The position numbers and the translations under genes are program-made. The notes below the pieces were generated by a model. It searched no databases. It saw nothing but the letters and a program-made list of their open reading frames with translations, and had not been told where the DNA came from. A stretch of DNA of 64,000 nucleotides from contig CAJTPV010000008.1 of assembly GCA_910578505.1 (NCBI GenBank), positions 24,148-88,147 on the forward strand, written 5' to 3'. This document shows positions 8,871 through 16,140 of the stretch, piece by piece; positions within the stretch are counted from its first letter, which is position 1, and every line of letters starts with the position of its first letter. The DNA comes from an uncultured Oscillospiraceae bacterium (lineage in GTDB: Bacteria > Bacillota > Clostridia > Oscillospirales > Oscillospiraceae).

Positions 8871-10048
8871 ACAAATCCCCCCTGTTCCCGCAGCTCAGCC
8901 TTCAAAGCCTGCATCCCCGTCAAATCGCCCAGCAGGGCCGCCCCAACCAGCCGGTCCCCCTGCCATACCCGCACGCAGCGGCCCGGAACGGCAGGCCGGC
9001 GGGGATCCACCTGGAACGGCGTTCTGGCCGGCCAGTCCTCCCACTCCGTCCGCCCGTCCGCCGGACTCAGATTCCCCATAGCAAAGAGAGCCGTGCCATC
9101 CAGATTCAGCACCAGGGACGTGTCGCAGCCCGTGTAGACGGCCTGGCCCCCCGCAGCGCTGTTTCCCGCTGCCGCCCCCTGCCGCAGGCCCTGGTTCCAG
9201 AGGGCGGCGTTAAAGCCCTGGAACTGGGCGCAGTCGCCGCAGGCGTAGACGCCGGCGGCGCTGGTCTCCATCCGCTCGTTGACAACAATGGCCCGCTGGC
9301 AGTCGATTCCCGCCTCCGCTGCCAGAGCGGTGTTTGCCCGGACGCCGCAGGCGGCAGCCAGCACCTGACAGGTCCACTGTCCGCCGTCCGCCTCCACCAC
9401 CATTTCCTCCCCCGACCTGTACAGCCTTGTAATGGAGACACCGGTGTGGATATGGAGGCGCGGCAGCTGCTCCTGCAGCCAGCGGGAGATGTCCGGCCCG
9501 ATCAGCCGGGGCATCAGCGACGGCATGGCCTCCAGCACCGACACCTCCAGGCCATAGCGGACCAGCTCGGCGGCCAGCTCCAGCCCAATCACACCGCCGC
9601 CAATCACGACTGCCCGCTCCTTTCCCAGCGCCAGCCTCTGCAGGCGGCGCAGGTCATCGAGCGTGCGGAGACCGCACAAGGGGACCTCATCCCGCCCTTG
9701 AAAGGGCGGAATAAAATTATTCGCCCCCAGGGCCAGGACGCACCGGTCGTAGGGCAGGGCCTCTCCCCCGCAGTCCACCGTCCGCCGCTGTGTGTCCAGA
9801 TGCCTGGCCGCAACGCCCAGCCGCAGCTCAATGTCCCTGTCCGTATACCACTTCTGGGGGTGCAATGCCAGCTTTTTCATCTCCGGCGACAGCAGGGGCG
9901 CTTTGCTCAGCAGCGGCCTGGCGTAGGGCAGCTCCCGCTCCGCGCTCAGCAGTACAATCCGTCCCGACGGGTCCTGCTCCCGAATAGCCTCCGCCGCGCT
10001 GACGCCGGCAATTCCGCCGCCGATGACAAGATACCGTCTCTCAGCCAC
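8864..10048 (-). CDS. FAD-dependent NAD(P)H oxidoreductase (rubredoxin/nitrite reductase-like flavoprotein)
   Basis: 394 residues of the Pyr_redox_2 family: N-terminal FAD dinucleotide motif VIGGGIAGVSAAEAI, internal NAD(P)H motif VIGGGVIGLELAAELVRYG near residue 155, and the second FAD contact AGVYACGDCAQF near residue 270. It resembles the flavin module of NirB and rubredoxin reductases, without a fused [2Fe-2S] domain. The GTG start has AAGGAGG 8 bases upstream and overlaps the ferredoxin gene by 8 bases. Set between the ferredoxin subunit and the molybdoenzyme, it most simply passes electrons from NAD(P)H to the ferredoxin clusters; this coupling is inferred from operon order. Confidence 0.88.
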   Translation of the reverse strand: MAERRYLVIGGGIAGVSAAEAIREQDPSGRIVLLSAERELPYARPLLSKAPLLSPEMKKLALHPQKWYTDRDIELRLGVAARHLDTQRRTVDCGGEALPYDRCVLALGANNFIPPFQGRDEVPLCGLRTLDDLRRLQRLALGKERAVVIGGGVIGLELAAELVRYGLEVSVLEAMPSLMPRLIGPDISRWLQEQLPRLHIHTGVSITRLYRSGEEMVVEADGGQWTCQVLAAACGVRANTALAAEAGIDCQRAIVVNERMETSAAGVYACGDCAQFQGFNAALWNQGLRQGAAAGNSAAGGQAVYTGCDTSLVLNLDGTALFAMGNLSPADGRTEWEDWPARTPFQVDPRRPAVPGRCVRVWQGDRLVGAALLGDLTGMQALKAELREQGGFVC

Positions 10049-10592
10049 AGTCCGCGCCTCCTTCCTCCACAGGGAACCGGGTCATAGTCGTCGGGTCTGT
10101 CCGGGCGGGGTCCGGCAGAAACGGGGCCCGCAGCTGCCGCCAGCCGGGCTCGTCCGCCGGCGGGCCGCTCCAGCGCAGCGCGCCGACAGGACAGGCCGCC
10201 GTACAGGCAGGCTGGCGGCCCTGCATCCGGCGGTCCAGGCAGCTGTCACATTTCTGCGCCGTACCGGCGGAGGCGCTCAGGGAAACCGCGCCGTAGGGGC
10301 AGCTCCACACGCAGGAGGCACAGCCGATGCACAGCCCGCTGTCGTGGAGTACGACGCCCAGCGTCTCGTCTCTGCGCATGGCGCCGGTGGGGCAGGCCGC
10401 CGCGCAGGCGGGCCGCATGCAGTGGTTGCAGCCGCCGGAGAAGGGAACGGTCCGCCCGTCCCGACCAGGGCGCAGAACAACCCGACGGAAGAATTCACCG
10501 GGCTGCAGACCCTTCTCATTCTGGCACGCCACCTGGCAGGCGCCGCAGGCAATGCAGATGGCGCTGTTGTAAAAAAATCCCGTTTTTTTCAT
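10041..10592 (-). CDS. DmsB-like ferredoxin subunit with four [4Fe-4S] motifs
   Basis: 183 residues. Four cysteine groups are visible: CIACGACQVAC, CNHCMRPACAAACP, CIGCASCVWSCP and CDSC...ACTAACP, the exact pattern of DmsB/NrfC-type electron-transfer subunits. The ATG at 10592 (MKKTGFFYNSAIC) is chosen over an upstream start at 10730 because GGGGGA precedes it and DmsB homologs begin here. No DmsC-type membrane anchor gene follows; instead an FAD/NAD(P)H oxidoreductase overlaps by 8 bases, pointing to a soluble electron chain. A hairpin with a short T-run (10618-10651) lies just upstream and may attenuate transcription. Confidence 0.9.
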   Translation of the reverse strand: MKKTGFFYNSAICIACGACQVACQNEKGLQPGEFFRRVVLRPGRDGRTVPFSGGCNHCMRPACAAACPTGAMRRDETLGVVLHDSGLCIGCASCVWSCPYGAVSLSASAGTAQKCDSCLDRRMQGRQPACTAACPVGALRWSGPPADEPGWRQLRAPFLPDPARTDPTTMTRFPVEEGGADCG

Positions 10593-10617
10593 AAACTTCC
10601 CCCTGCTTTCCTCTGTC

Positions 10618-10651
10618 AAAAGGGGGTATGCCGCCCGATTCGCGGCATACC
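10618..10651 (-). terminator. Terminator or attenuator between rpiR and the ferredoxin gene
   Basis: On the minus strand a 10-bp stem GGTATGCCGC/GCGGCATACC (10642-10651 with 10625-10634) is followed by CCCCTTTT. It lies between the RpiR stop and the ferredoxin start, only about 25 bases from that start. It could terminate rpiR transcripts or limit expression of the downstream genes. The gap between stem and T-run weakens the call. Confidence 0.4.
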
Positions 10652-10742
10652 CTCCCGTTTTTACTTCTCCTCTGCCAGCCGGCAAAATCCATCTGCAGCG
10701 GGATGTGCCGGGGCATGATACAGCGGGCATACCAGCCCAGGG

Positions 10743-11591
10743 CTACTCCCAGTTGTGGAGCGTCAGCGCCCCGGGCTGTACCAGCTGGCTCTGCACGTTT
10801 TTCACCCGATAAAGCGCCTCTTCCCGGTTCGCGTCCTTGACCGCCATGATCAGCATCTGACAGTAGGCCAGCACCGGGGCCATGCTGTTGATCCCGGTTT
10901 CCGGGTCCCGCTCCAGCGAAACCGTCACCACCTCGTCGGACAACTGCCCCACCGGGCTGAGGATGGAGTCTGTGATTGCAATCAGATAGGGTCCCTTGCT
11001 TTTCGACTGCTGGACCAGCTCCAGAGTGCCGGGAGCGTATGGCCGGAAGGAAACAGCGATCACTACCGAGCGCGGATTCAGCTCCGCCATTTCCCGGAAA
11101 CCGACGTTATTTTCCCGGTAGTAGTAGACGTTGGGCCGGATGGTATCCAGCATGAAGAAGAGCTGATAGGCCGCTGTGTGCTCCCCGTAGTACCCGAAAA
11201 CCATAACATGGTCCGCAGCGGCGATACGTGCGGCAAGATCACGCAGCTGCCCCAGGTCCGCCATTCTGTCCCGCAGGTCCAAAAGCCGGGTAGCCTCTCT
11301 GCTGAGCAGCTTCTGGTATTCGTTCTGCTCCCCCTGGTTTTCAATGTGGCGCGAGCGGTTGTTTTCCAGTACATCCTCCTGTATCTGGTTCTGGAAAGCA
11401 CTGAAGCTGTCATAGCCCAGGGAATAGGCCAGCCGGATGACCGTAGTTTCGCTGACGCCAGCCGCCTGGCTGATCTTCACCGTTGTTTTCATGGCCGCGA
11501 ATTCCAGATGCTCTGCGATATAGTCCGCGACCTTCCTCTGCGCTTTGGACAGCTCGTCATACCGCTCTTGAATTTTTGTACAGACAGACAT
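10743..11591 (-). CDS. RpiR/MurR-family transcriptional regulator
   Basis: 282 residues: N-terminal helix-turn-helix (VKISQAAGVSETTVIRLAYS, about residues 37-56) and a C-terminal SIS domain from about residue 110 (ADHVMVFGYYGEHTAAY, VVIAVSFRPYAPGT). The family usually senses phosphosugars, so control of a molybdoenzyme operon would be unusual. It sits between mobB and the ferredoxin gene on the same strand. A perfect inverted repeat just upstream of its start (11608-11628) is a candidate autoregulatory operator. Confidence 0.88.
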   Translation of the reverse strand: MSVCTKIQERYDELSKAQRKVADYIAEHLEFAAMKTTVKISQAAGVSETTVIRLAYSLGYDSFSAFQNQIQEDVLENNRSRHIENQGEQNEYQKLLSREATRLLDLRDRMADLGQLRDLAARIAAADHVMVFGYYGEHTAAYQLFFMLDTIRPNVYYYRENNVGFREMAELNPRSVVIAVSFRPYAPGTLELVQQSKSKGPYLIAITDSILSPVGQLSDEVVTVSLERDPETGINSMAPVLAYCQMLIMAVKDANREEALYRVKNVQSQLVQPGALTLHNWE

Positions 11592-11607
11592 GGTGTTCTC
11601 CTCTCGA

Positions 11608-11628
11608 AAAAAGAATTAAATTCTTTTT
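11608..11628 (-). promoter_or_regulatory. Palindromic candidate operator before rpiR
   Basis: AAAAAGAATT-A-AATTCTTTTT is a perfect 10+10 bp inverted repeat ending 17 bases upstream of the RpiR start codon. It is AT-rich in a GC-rich background and is placed where an autorepressor would bind. Binding by RpiR is inferred, not shown. Confidence 0.5.
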
Positions 11629-11779
11629 GTCTCTCTATTGAAGTTTTTTATTCTTCTGCCTGTGCGTTTATTTTACTCCATTTCTTTGAGTAAAGCAATA
11701 CACAGTATTTCCAAGGCGGCTTTTCTATTTTTGATACTATCGTTGATATTTGGCCGCTTTGAAGGATATTCTTCTGTTT

Positions 11780-12343
11780 TTAAGCGTTGTCTGCAATCGG
11801 CAGCGGGGTGTCGCCGGATTCCTTGGTACTTTCCCGGAACACGGGCCAAACCTGTTTCCCGTCAGTCCGCCATCGCCCGCTGCAGATGAAATCCGCCAGG
11901 CCAGCGATATCGCTGCGGGAAAAGCAGGGCTGTCCGCAGACCGGGCTGTCCGTGACGACAGCGGCGCACTCCCGCAGCCCCGCCGGGCGCTTCTCCGCCC
12001 CGTCCCCGCAGACAAGGAGCTTCGGCCAGTCCGCGTCCTTGCAGCCTTCGACCAGAATCAGGTCAACGCCTGTTATGCGGCCCGCCACCTCCGCCGGGCG
12101 CAGCGGACGGTTCTCCCAAATGACGGCCTGGGTGTCAGAAAACAGGGCGGTCACTTCAGCGCCGGCCTGTGTAAAGCGCCAGCTGTCCTTGCCCTGTTGA
12201 TCTATGGCAAAGTCATGTCCATCGTGTTTGATAACCGCCGTCCGCAGGCCGCGGCGGCGCAGCTCCGGGAGCAGCGCCTCGATCAGCGTGGTCTTGCCGC
12301 TCCCGGACCAGCCGGCCACGCCGAGGATGGGGATTTGTTTCAC
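11780..12343 (-). CDS. mobB: Molybdopterin-guanine dinucleotide biosynthesis protein MobB
   Basis: 187 residues. P-loop GWSGSGKTTLIEALLPEL at the N-terminus, then AVIKHDGHDFAIDQQGKDSW and DLILVEGCKDADWPKLLV, all diagnostic of MobB, a GTP-binding helper of MobA in making the bis-MGD form of the molybdenum cofactor. Its ATG directly abuts the mobA stop codon (no gap). A short C-terminal extension after the conserved core ends with CGQPCFSRSDIAGLADFIC. The pair would supply cofactor to the molybdoenzyme encoded a few genes downstream. Confidence 0.9.
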   Translation of the reverse strand: MKQIPILGVAGWSGSGKTTLIEALLPELRRRGLRTAVIKHDGHDFAIDQQGKDSWRFTQAGAEVTALFSDTQAVIWENRPLRPAEVAGRITGVDLILVEGCKDADWPKLLVCGDGAEKRPAGLRECAAVVTDSPVCGQPCFSRSDIAGLADFICSGRWRTDGKQVWPVFRESTKESGDTPLPIADNA

Positions 12344-12940
12344 TTAACAGTTCACCTCACATTCGCTGTTTTTTATAAGCGCTGCATATTCCCCAGGTGT
12401 ATTGAGGTTGGTCAGGCCCATCTCCCCGCCCGGCAGTTCCCAGGCGGGAATATAAAGCGTGTCCAGGCGGCTCAGAGCGCTCCTCAGGCGGAAATCGACG
12501 GATTGCAGCTGCTGGATCAGAGCGGGAGCTGCTGTCCGGCGGTAGAGGGCGCACAGCGGGTGGATGCGTCCGGAGGCCTCCTGGGGAACAGCGGCCTGCG
12601 CATGGGGGGTGATTCTCTCCCGCAGCGCCGCGGCTACAGCGCCGGTCACCAGGGGCATATCGCAGGCAACCGCAAACAGCAGCGGTGTTCTGCATGCCGG
12701 CAGCGCGGAGCAGAGTCCGCCCAGTGGGCCGCTGTGGGGATATTGGTCCTCTACAACGCGGCAGGCGTGAAAGGGATATCGTTCCGCGCAGTCTGCGGAC
12801 AGGTACACCTCGTCCAGGCCGGAGAGGGCGCGCAGCAGCGTGTCCAGCAGCGTCCCGTCCCCCCAGGCCAGGCCGGCCTTGTCCCGCCCCATCCTGCGGC
12901 TATGGCCGCCGCACAGGATCACGGCGCTCATTGCTTCCAA
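12344..12940 (-). CDS. mobA: Molybdenum cofactor guanylyltransferase MobA
   Basis: 198 residues. Nucleotidyltransferase signature SAVILCGGHSRRMGRDKAGL at the N-terminus, the CDMPLVTG metal/GTP motif in the middle and a C-terminal TNLNTPGEYA segment match MobA, which transfers GMP from GTP to molybdopterin. The frame opens at a TTG (12940) ten bases after AAAGGAG; the ATG three codons later (12931) is the alternative start. First gene of the molybdenum locus on this strand; upstream lies the AT-rich island. Confidence 0.92.
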   Translation of the reverse strand: MEAMSAVILCGGHSRRMGRDKAGLAWGDGTLLDTLLRALSGLDEVYLSADCAERYPFHACRVVEDQYPHSGPLGGLCSALPACRTPLLFAVACDMPLVTGAVAAALRERITPHAQAAVPQEASGRIHPLCALYRRTAAPALIQQLQSVDFRLRSALSRLDTLYIPAWELPGGEMGLTNLNTPGEYAALIKNSECEVNC

Positions 12941-13194
12941 TATGTGCGGTCTCCTTTCTCTTAGGATAGCCTCATTTTCTCATAACAGGGAATGTTTTTC
13001 AAGAGTACGCTTTCAAGTTGCTGGAGAATTACGAGTTTCCTCTTTGCAGCAACACACCCGTCTCCACATGAGTACAAAATCAAAACATATCCCCACAAAA
13101 TCACGGGAAATATGAACAATTTTTCACTACACAAATACCGCTCGTGCATCTCTTTTCCCACAAAGATATTATGTATTGTGAAAAAAACATTTTC
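12941..13194. other. Boundary of the AT-rich island, no gene seen
   Basis: Composition changes abruptly around 12965 from the GC-rich mob genes to AT-rich DNA that continues to about 15955. I find no credible coding sequence here. The first 30 bases include the mobA ribosome site (AAAGGAG, minus strand). No repeat or integrase marks this left edge of the island. Confidence 0.5.
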
Positions 13195-13899
13195 TTATAA
13201 CACATCTTTTTTCTTGTATACTTTTTTGCATCGATTTAATATTGTCGACACCAAAAACTGATTATCAGTACTTATCAAACGATATTTTTTGTTTACTCTC
13301 GGAGTAAAAATAGCCTTCTTGATTCCATTTTGATCTGTTTTGATTTGTCCTTTTAAGCCTGTTACATTATCTTTTTGTATATAAAATCTAATGTTCACTC
13401 CATATACAGAAACTTTTTTATATAAATTTATCAATTTTTCGTCTGTTGTTGATTCACACAATAACGTACAATGATTTTTTAAATGTTCAATTCTTTCGGT
13501 TTGTTTTTTATAGTCTTTTTCATATAAAAAATCTAAATCCTTTCCAATAACATACAACTCAACCGCATCGTCACCAAAACTATCATATATATTTTTTATT
13601 TCTCCGTGAGTATACTCTACTTTATTTGTCAACTTAGATTGTAAAAACAAAATAATGCCCAACAGTAAATTAGCAAATATAATATATAAAATTCCAAATT
13701 TGGCATTAAGATAAAAGGGAATCATAGACAAATTATTTTCTTGTTCCAAAATTGACAAATTAACAAAGCAAGGCATATTTATCCATAATACTATAATAAA
13801 ACAAATTGTAAAAAATAAACTTTTTGTCAACTCGTTTTTCCATACAATGTTAAATACTAACATCAAAATTAATATAAGCACAATAATAGATATATTCAT
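13195..13899 (-). CDS. Unknown membrane protein with a C-terminal soluble domain
   Basis: 234 residues, not recognised. Three hydrophobic segments are visible at about residues 3-20, 29-47 and 68-87, then a soluble Lys-rich domain with VELYVIGKDLDFLYEKDY, HCTLLCESTTDEKLINLY and VSVYGVNIRFYIQKDN. The layout of strands around VIGKDLDFL and NIRFYI, and a late RLISTDNQFLVSTI, loosely recalls phospholipase-D-like domains but no HKD catalytic motif is present. Third gene of an AT-rich minus-strand cassette; 70 bases separate it from the gene before. Strong AT codon bias marks it as acquired. Function unknown. Confidence 0.7.
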   Translation of the reverse strand: MNISIIVLILILMLVFNIVWKNELTKSLFFTICFIIVLWINMPCFVNLSILEQENNLSMIPFYLNAKFGILYIIFANLLLGIILFLQSKLTNKVEYTHGEIKNIYDSFGDDAVELYVIGKDLDFLYEKDYKKQTERIEHLKNHCTLLCESTTDEKLINLYKKVSVYGVNIRFYIQKDNVTGLKGQIKTDQNGIKKAIFTPRVNKKYRLISTDNQFLVSTILNRCKKVYKKKDVL

Positions 13900-13969
13900 T
13901 CACTTCCCCATTCTTCCTTATCCATAATGTATATTTCAATTGCACAAACTATTTAGCTGATTTTAAAAT

Positions 13970-14518
13970 CTATAATAGCTGACTAATTATCTTTTCTACC
14001 CCCTCAATATAATCCTGCATATTTTTTCTTTTATAAACATGAATATATGAGGGGTGGTGTATAGGAACAAAATTGATTCCTTCTATTCTTTCATAATGAT
14101 ATTCAAAATCATTCCATTTTTCAAATTCAATACTCATTTTTTTTGCAACTGTGGAATATACCTTTTCTCCCAACAAAAAAACAATTTTAGGAGACATTGC
14201 ATGTATTTCACTTAACAAATGTTCAAAACAACAATCAATTTCACTTTTATTAGGATAGCGAAGCTTTTTCTGTTCTGTTAAAGGTAAGCATTTAACTAAA
14301 TTTGTTTTATATGTAATTACTTCTTCGCATCTTTCTTCAATTTTGTGAATTATCATGCCTGTATTCGTTTCTGGAGATAATGGTAATTCAATATCCGACA
14401 TCACTTTTTTAGCTGATAAGCCAACCCAAAAGATTTGACATTTCTTTTCTACATCTAATAATGGCTCTTGATTAAAGCATAAACCACATTTTTGACACTT
14501 TCGTATTTGTTCAATCAT
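13970..14518 (-). CDS. Divergent uracil-DNA-glycosylase-like protein
   Basis: 182 residues. N-terminal KCQKCGLC, a central TYKTNLVKCLPL segment and a terminal HHPSYIHVYKRK motif follow the pattern of family 4 iron-sulfur uracil-DNA glycosylases (cysteines, a TNxVKCxP block, and the HPS motif that contacts DNA). The usual GExPGxxED active-site motif near residue 33 is replaced by VGLSAKKVMSDIELP, so base-excision activity is doubtful. It starts 2 bases after the radical SAM stop codon, so the two are coupled. It may recognise or modify nucleobases rather than repair uracil; that is inference. Confidence 0.65.
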   Translation of the reverse strand: MIEQIRKCQKCGLCFNQEPLLDVEKKCQIFWVGLSAKKVMSDIELPLSPETNTGMIIHKIEERCEEVITYKTNLVKCLPLTEQKKLRYPNKSEIDCCFEHLLSEIHAMSPKIVFLLGEKVYSTVAKKMSIEFEKWNDFEYHYERIEGINFVPIHHPSYIHVYKRKNMQDYIEGVEKIISQLL

Positions 14519-14520
14519 TA

Positions 14521-15852
14521 TTATTCTCCTGCTAACCTTTGTGTTTTTAGTATATACTCATTTAATACTTCGTCAGATTCCAAACTATAATTTCCAAAAT
14601 CAAAATTAAACTGAGATCTTCCTTTAAATTTGCTTATTGTTTCATTGAACTGGCAATTCTGAATTATACCTGTATCTTGCATAATTTCATTATATAGTTG
14701 TGTACCATCATAAGGTCTGAATTGAAACACACTTGTTCTAAATGTTCCTTCTGTTCTTAGTGAAAATTTCTTTAATTCCTTTGCCAATTCAAATGTCTTT
14801 TGAAAATCCTCTTTTGTTTCTTTAGGAAATCCATATATAAAATAGCCCTTTAAATCAATTCCATTTCGCAAAATTTCTTGTGAAACTTTTATAATATCAT
14901 TAGAACTTCCCATTTTATTTATTCTTTTTCTTACCGATTCCGAACCAGATTCAATGCCAATAAACAATTCTTTACATCCTCCAACTCGAAGCTCTTTAAT
15001 TTTTTCAATTGCATTTACTAATGATAATACATGCACCATCCCTCTCCAACTCAACTGCGTAAATTGAGAAAAGATATGATTCGCCATATCTATACTCTTA
15101 CTATTGCGTAAAAACAAATCATCCAAAATGCGAACACTTTGTATATCTGGATATGTAGATAAAATTTCATGAATTTCTTTTATAACACTCTCCTCTGTAC
15201 GAATTCTAATCGTCACGTCTCTATTCAAACTTCTGGCTCCGCCGCAAAACGCGCAATCAAACATACATCCTCTTGATGTAATAATTGCAACTTCTTTTTC
15301 TCCATAATGATTTATGATTATTTCATTTCCTAGATATTTTCGATTTAAAAATATGTTTGATATATCCCTGGGAAAATATATTGAATTCATATTTACCCTG
15401 TAAACATATTTAGAATCCATTTGTTCCTCTGGTTCTTGACTACAATTCTCTGAAACAATTTGGGGAATAATAAATTCACCTTCACCAATAATAATATTTA
15501 ATGTATTGGAAACATTCCAATTTAAAATTTTACGATAAATACTTTTAACAGCCTGCCCTCCTATAAAACACTTACAGTTTACATGAATACTTTCAACAAT
15601 ATTTTTAACCAACTCATAATTCTGAGTAAAAATATTAATACCTACAAAATCAGGCTTGGTTTTATCTATATAGGAAATTATATCTTGTACAGATTTTCTA
15701 TCTTTTACACAATCTACAACTTCAACATCTATATCATTAATCTTTTCTAAATATGTTGCTATATACCCCAAACCCAATGGAGATAAATATTGTTCATTTT
15801 CCTTTGTAGAATCCCAAAAAATAGGGGAGTTAATCAGCATAAACTTTTTCAT
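14521..15852 (-). CDS. B12-binding-domain radical SAM protein
   Basis: 443 residues. The N-terminal third (INSPIFWDSTKENEQYLSPL, KPDFVGINIFTQNYELVKNI, CFIGGQAV) has the shape of a cobalamin-binding Rossmann domain; the radical SAM cluster is SRGCMFDCAFCGGARS (CxxxCxxC, about residue 225), followed by VRILDDLFL, GIESGSESVRKRINKMG and GYFIYGFPKETKED. The start at 15852 follows GGAGGGAAAA. It overlaps the stop of a truncated upstream frame (ATGA). Such enzymes often methylate or rearrange unactivated carbons; the substrate here is unknown. It leads an AT-rich cassette with a UDG-like and a membrane protein. Confidence 0.85.
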   Translation of the reverse strand: MKKFMLINSPIFWDSTKENEQYLSPLGLGYIATYLEKINDIDVEVVDCVKDRKSVQDIISYIDKTKPDFVGINIFTQNYELVKNIVESIHVNCKCFIGGQAVKSIYRKILNWNVSNTLNIIIGEGEFIIPQIVSENCSQEPEEQMDSKYVYRVNMNSIYFPRDISNIFLNRKYLGNEIIINHYGEKEVAIITSRGCMFDCAFCGGARSLNRDVTIRIRTEESVIKEIHEILSTYPDIQSVRILDDLFLRNSKSIDMANHIFSQFTQLSWRGMVHVLSLVNAIEKIKELRVGGCKELFIGIESGSESVRKRINKMGSSNDIIKVSQEILRNGIDLKGYFIYGFPKETKEDFQKTFELAKELKKFSLRTEGTFRTSVFQFRPYDGTQLYNEIMQDTGIIQNCQFNETISKFKGRSQFNFDFGNYSLESDEVLNEYILKTQRLAGE

Positions 15853-15950
15853 TTTTCCCTCCAATTACTTATAATGCAAGAAACAATCTCTTCAACATTG
15901 TTCTCCAAATCAGTATTATTATTAATACAAAGAACATCTATGTTTCTTTT
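15849..15950 (-). pseudogene. 3' remnant of the truncated first gene of the AT-rich cassette
   Basis: An open frame of 33 codons (…NIDVLCINNNTDLENNVEEI…, ending NWREK) stops at TGA overlapping the radical SAM ATG as ATGA, the classic sign of an operon partner. Upstream it meets an in-frame TAG at once and then the rlmD-tail scar. The helical ending after a beta-strand resembles the end of a small P-loop kinase, but too little is left to name it. The gene lost its 5' part when the junction near 15951-15958 formed. Confidence 0.5.
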
Positions 15951-15958
15951 CTACAATG

Positions 15959-16140
15959 TTAAATAACCTCAAAATATTTCAAAGCATCCTTTATCGCTTC
16001 CACTTTCTCTACCGTTGGATGTTTCCTCGGCTGTTTCAATTCCTCTACCGCATTAGGAGTATCATACACTGGCAATCCGAACTCCCTCTTTACCTCTTTA
16101 CCTCTGCGATATATTACGCTGTCGTTTTTTGGTGGGAAAG
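15959..16140 (-). pseudogene. Decayed rlmD C-terminal tail displaced by the mobile element
   Basis: Just beyond the recombinase stop the minus strand reads YIAEVKR, hits a stop caused by an 8-bp tandem duplication (GAGGTAAA twice, about 16090-16106), and resumes in the next frame as EFGLPVYDTPNAVEELKQP through EAIKDALKYFEVI before a stop at 15959. This parallels the C-terminal tail of the intact RlmD at 27519 (LYISQVKRKCGL … KAIMAALKHFQMI). About 40 codons of the tail between LLS and YIAEVKR are missing. It is therefore the 3' end that rlmD carried before the present element inserted, now non-functional. Confidence 0.65.
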
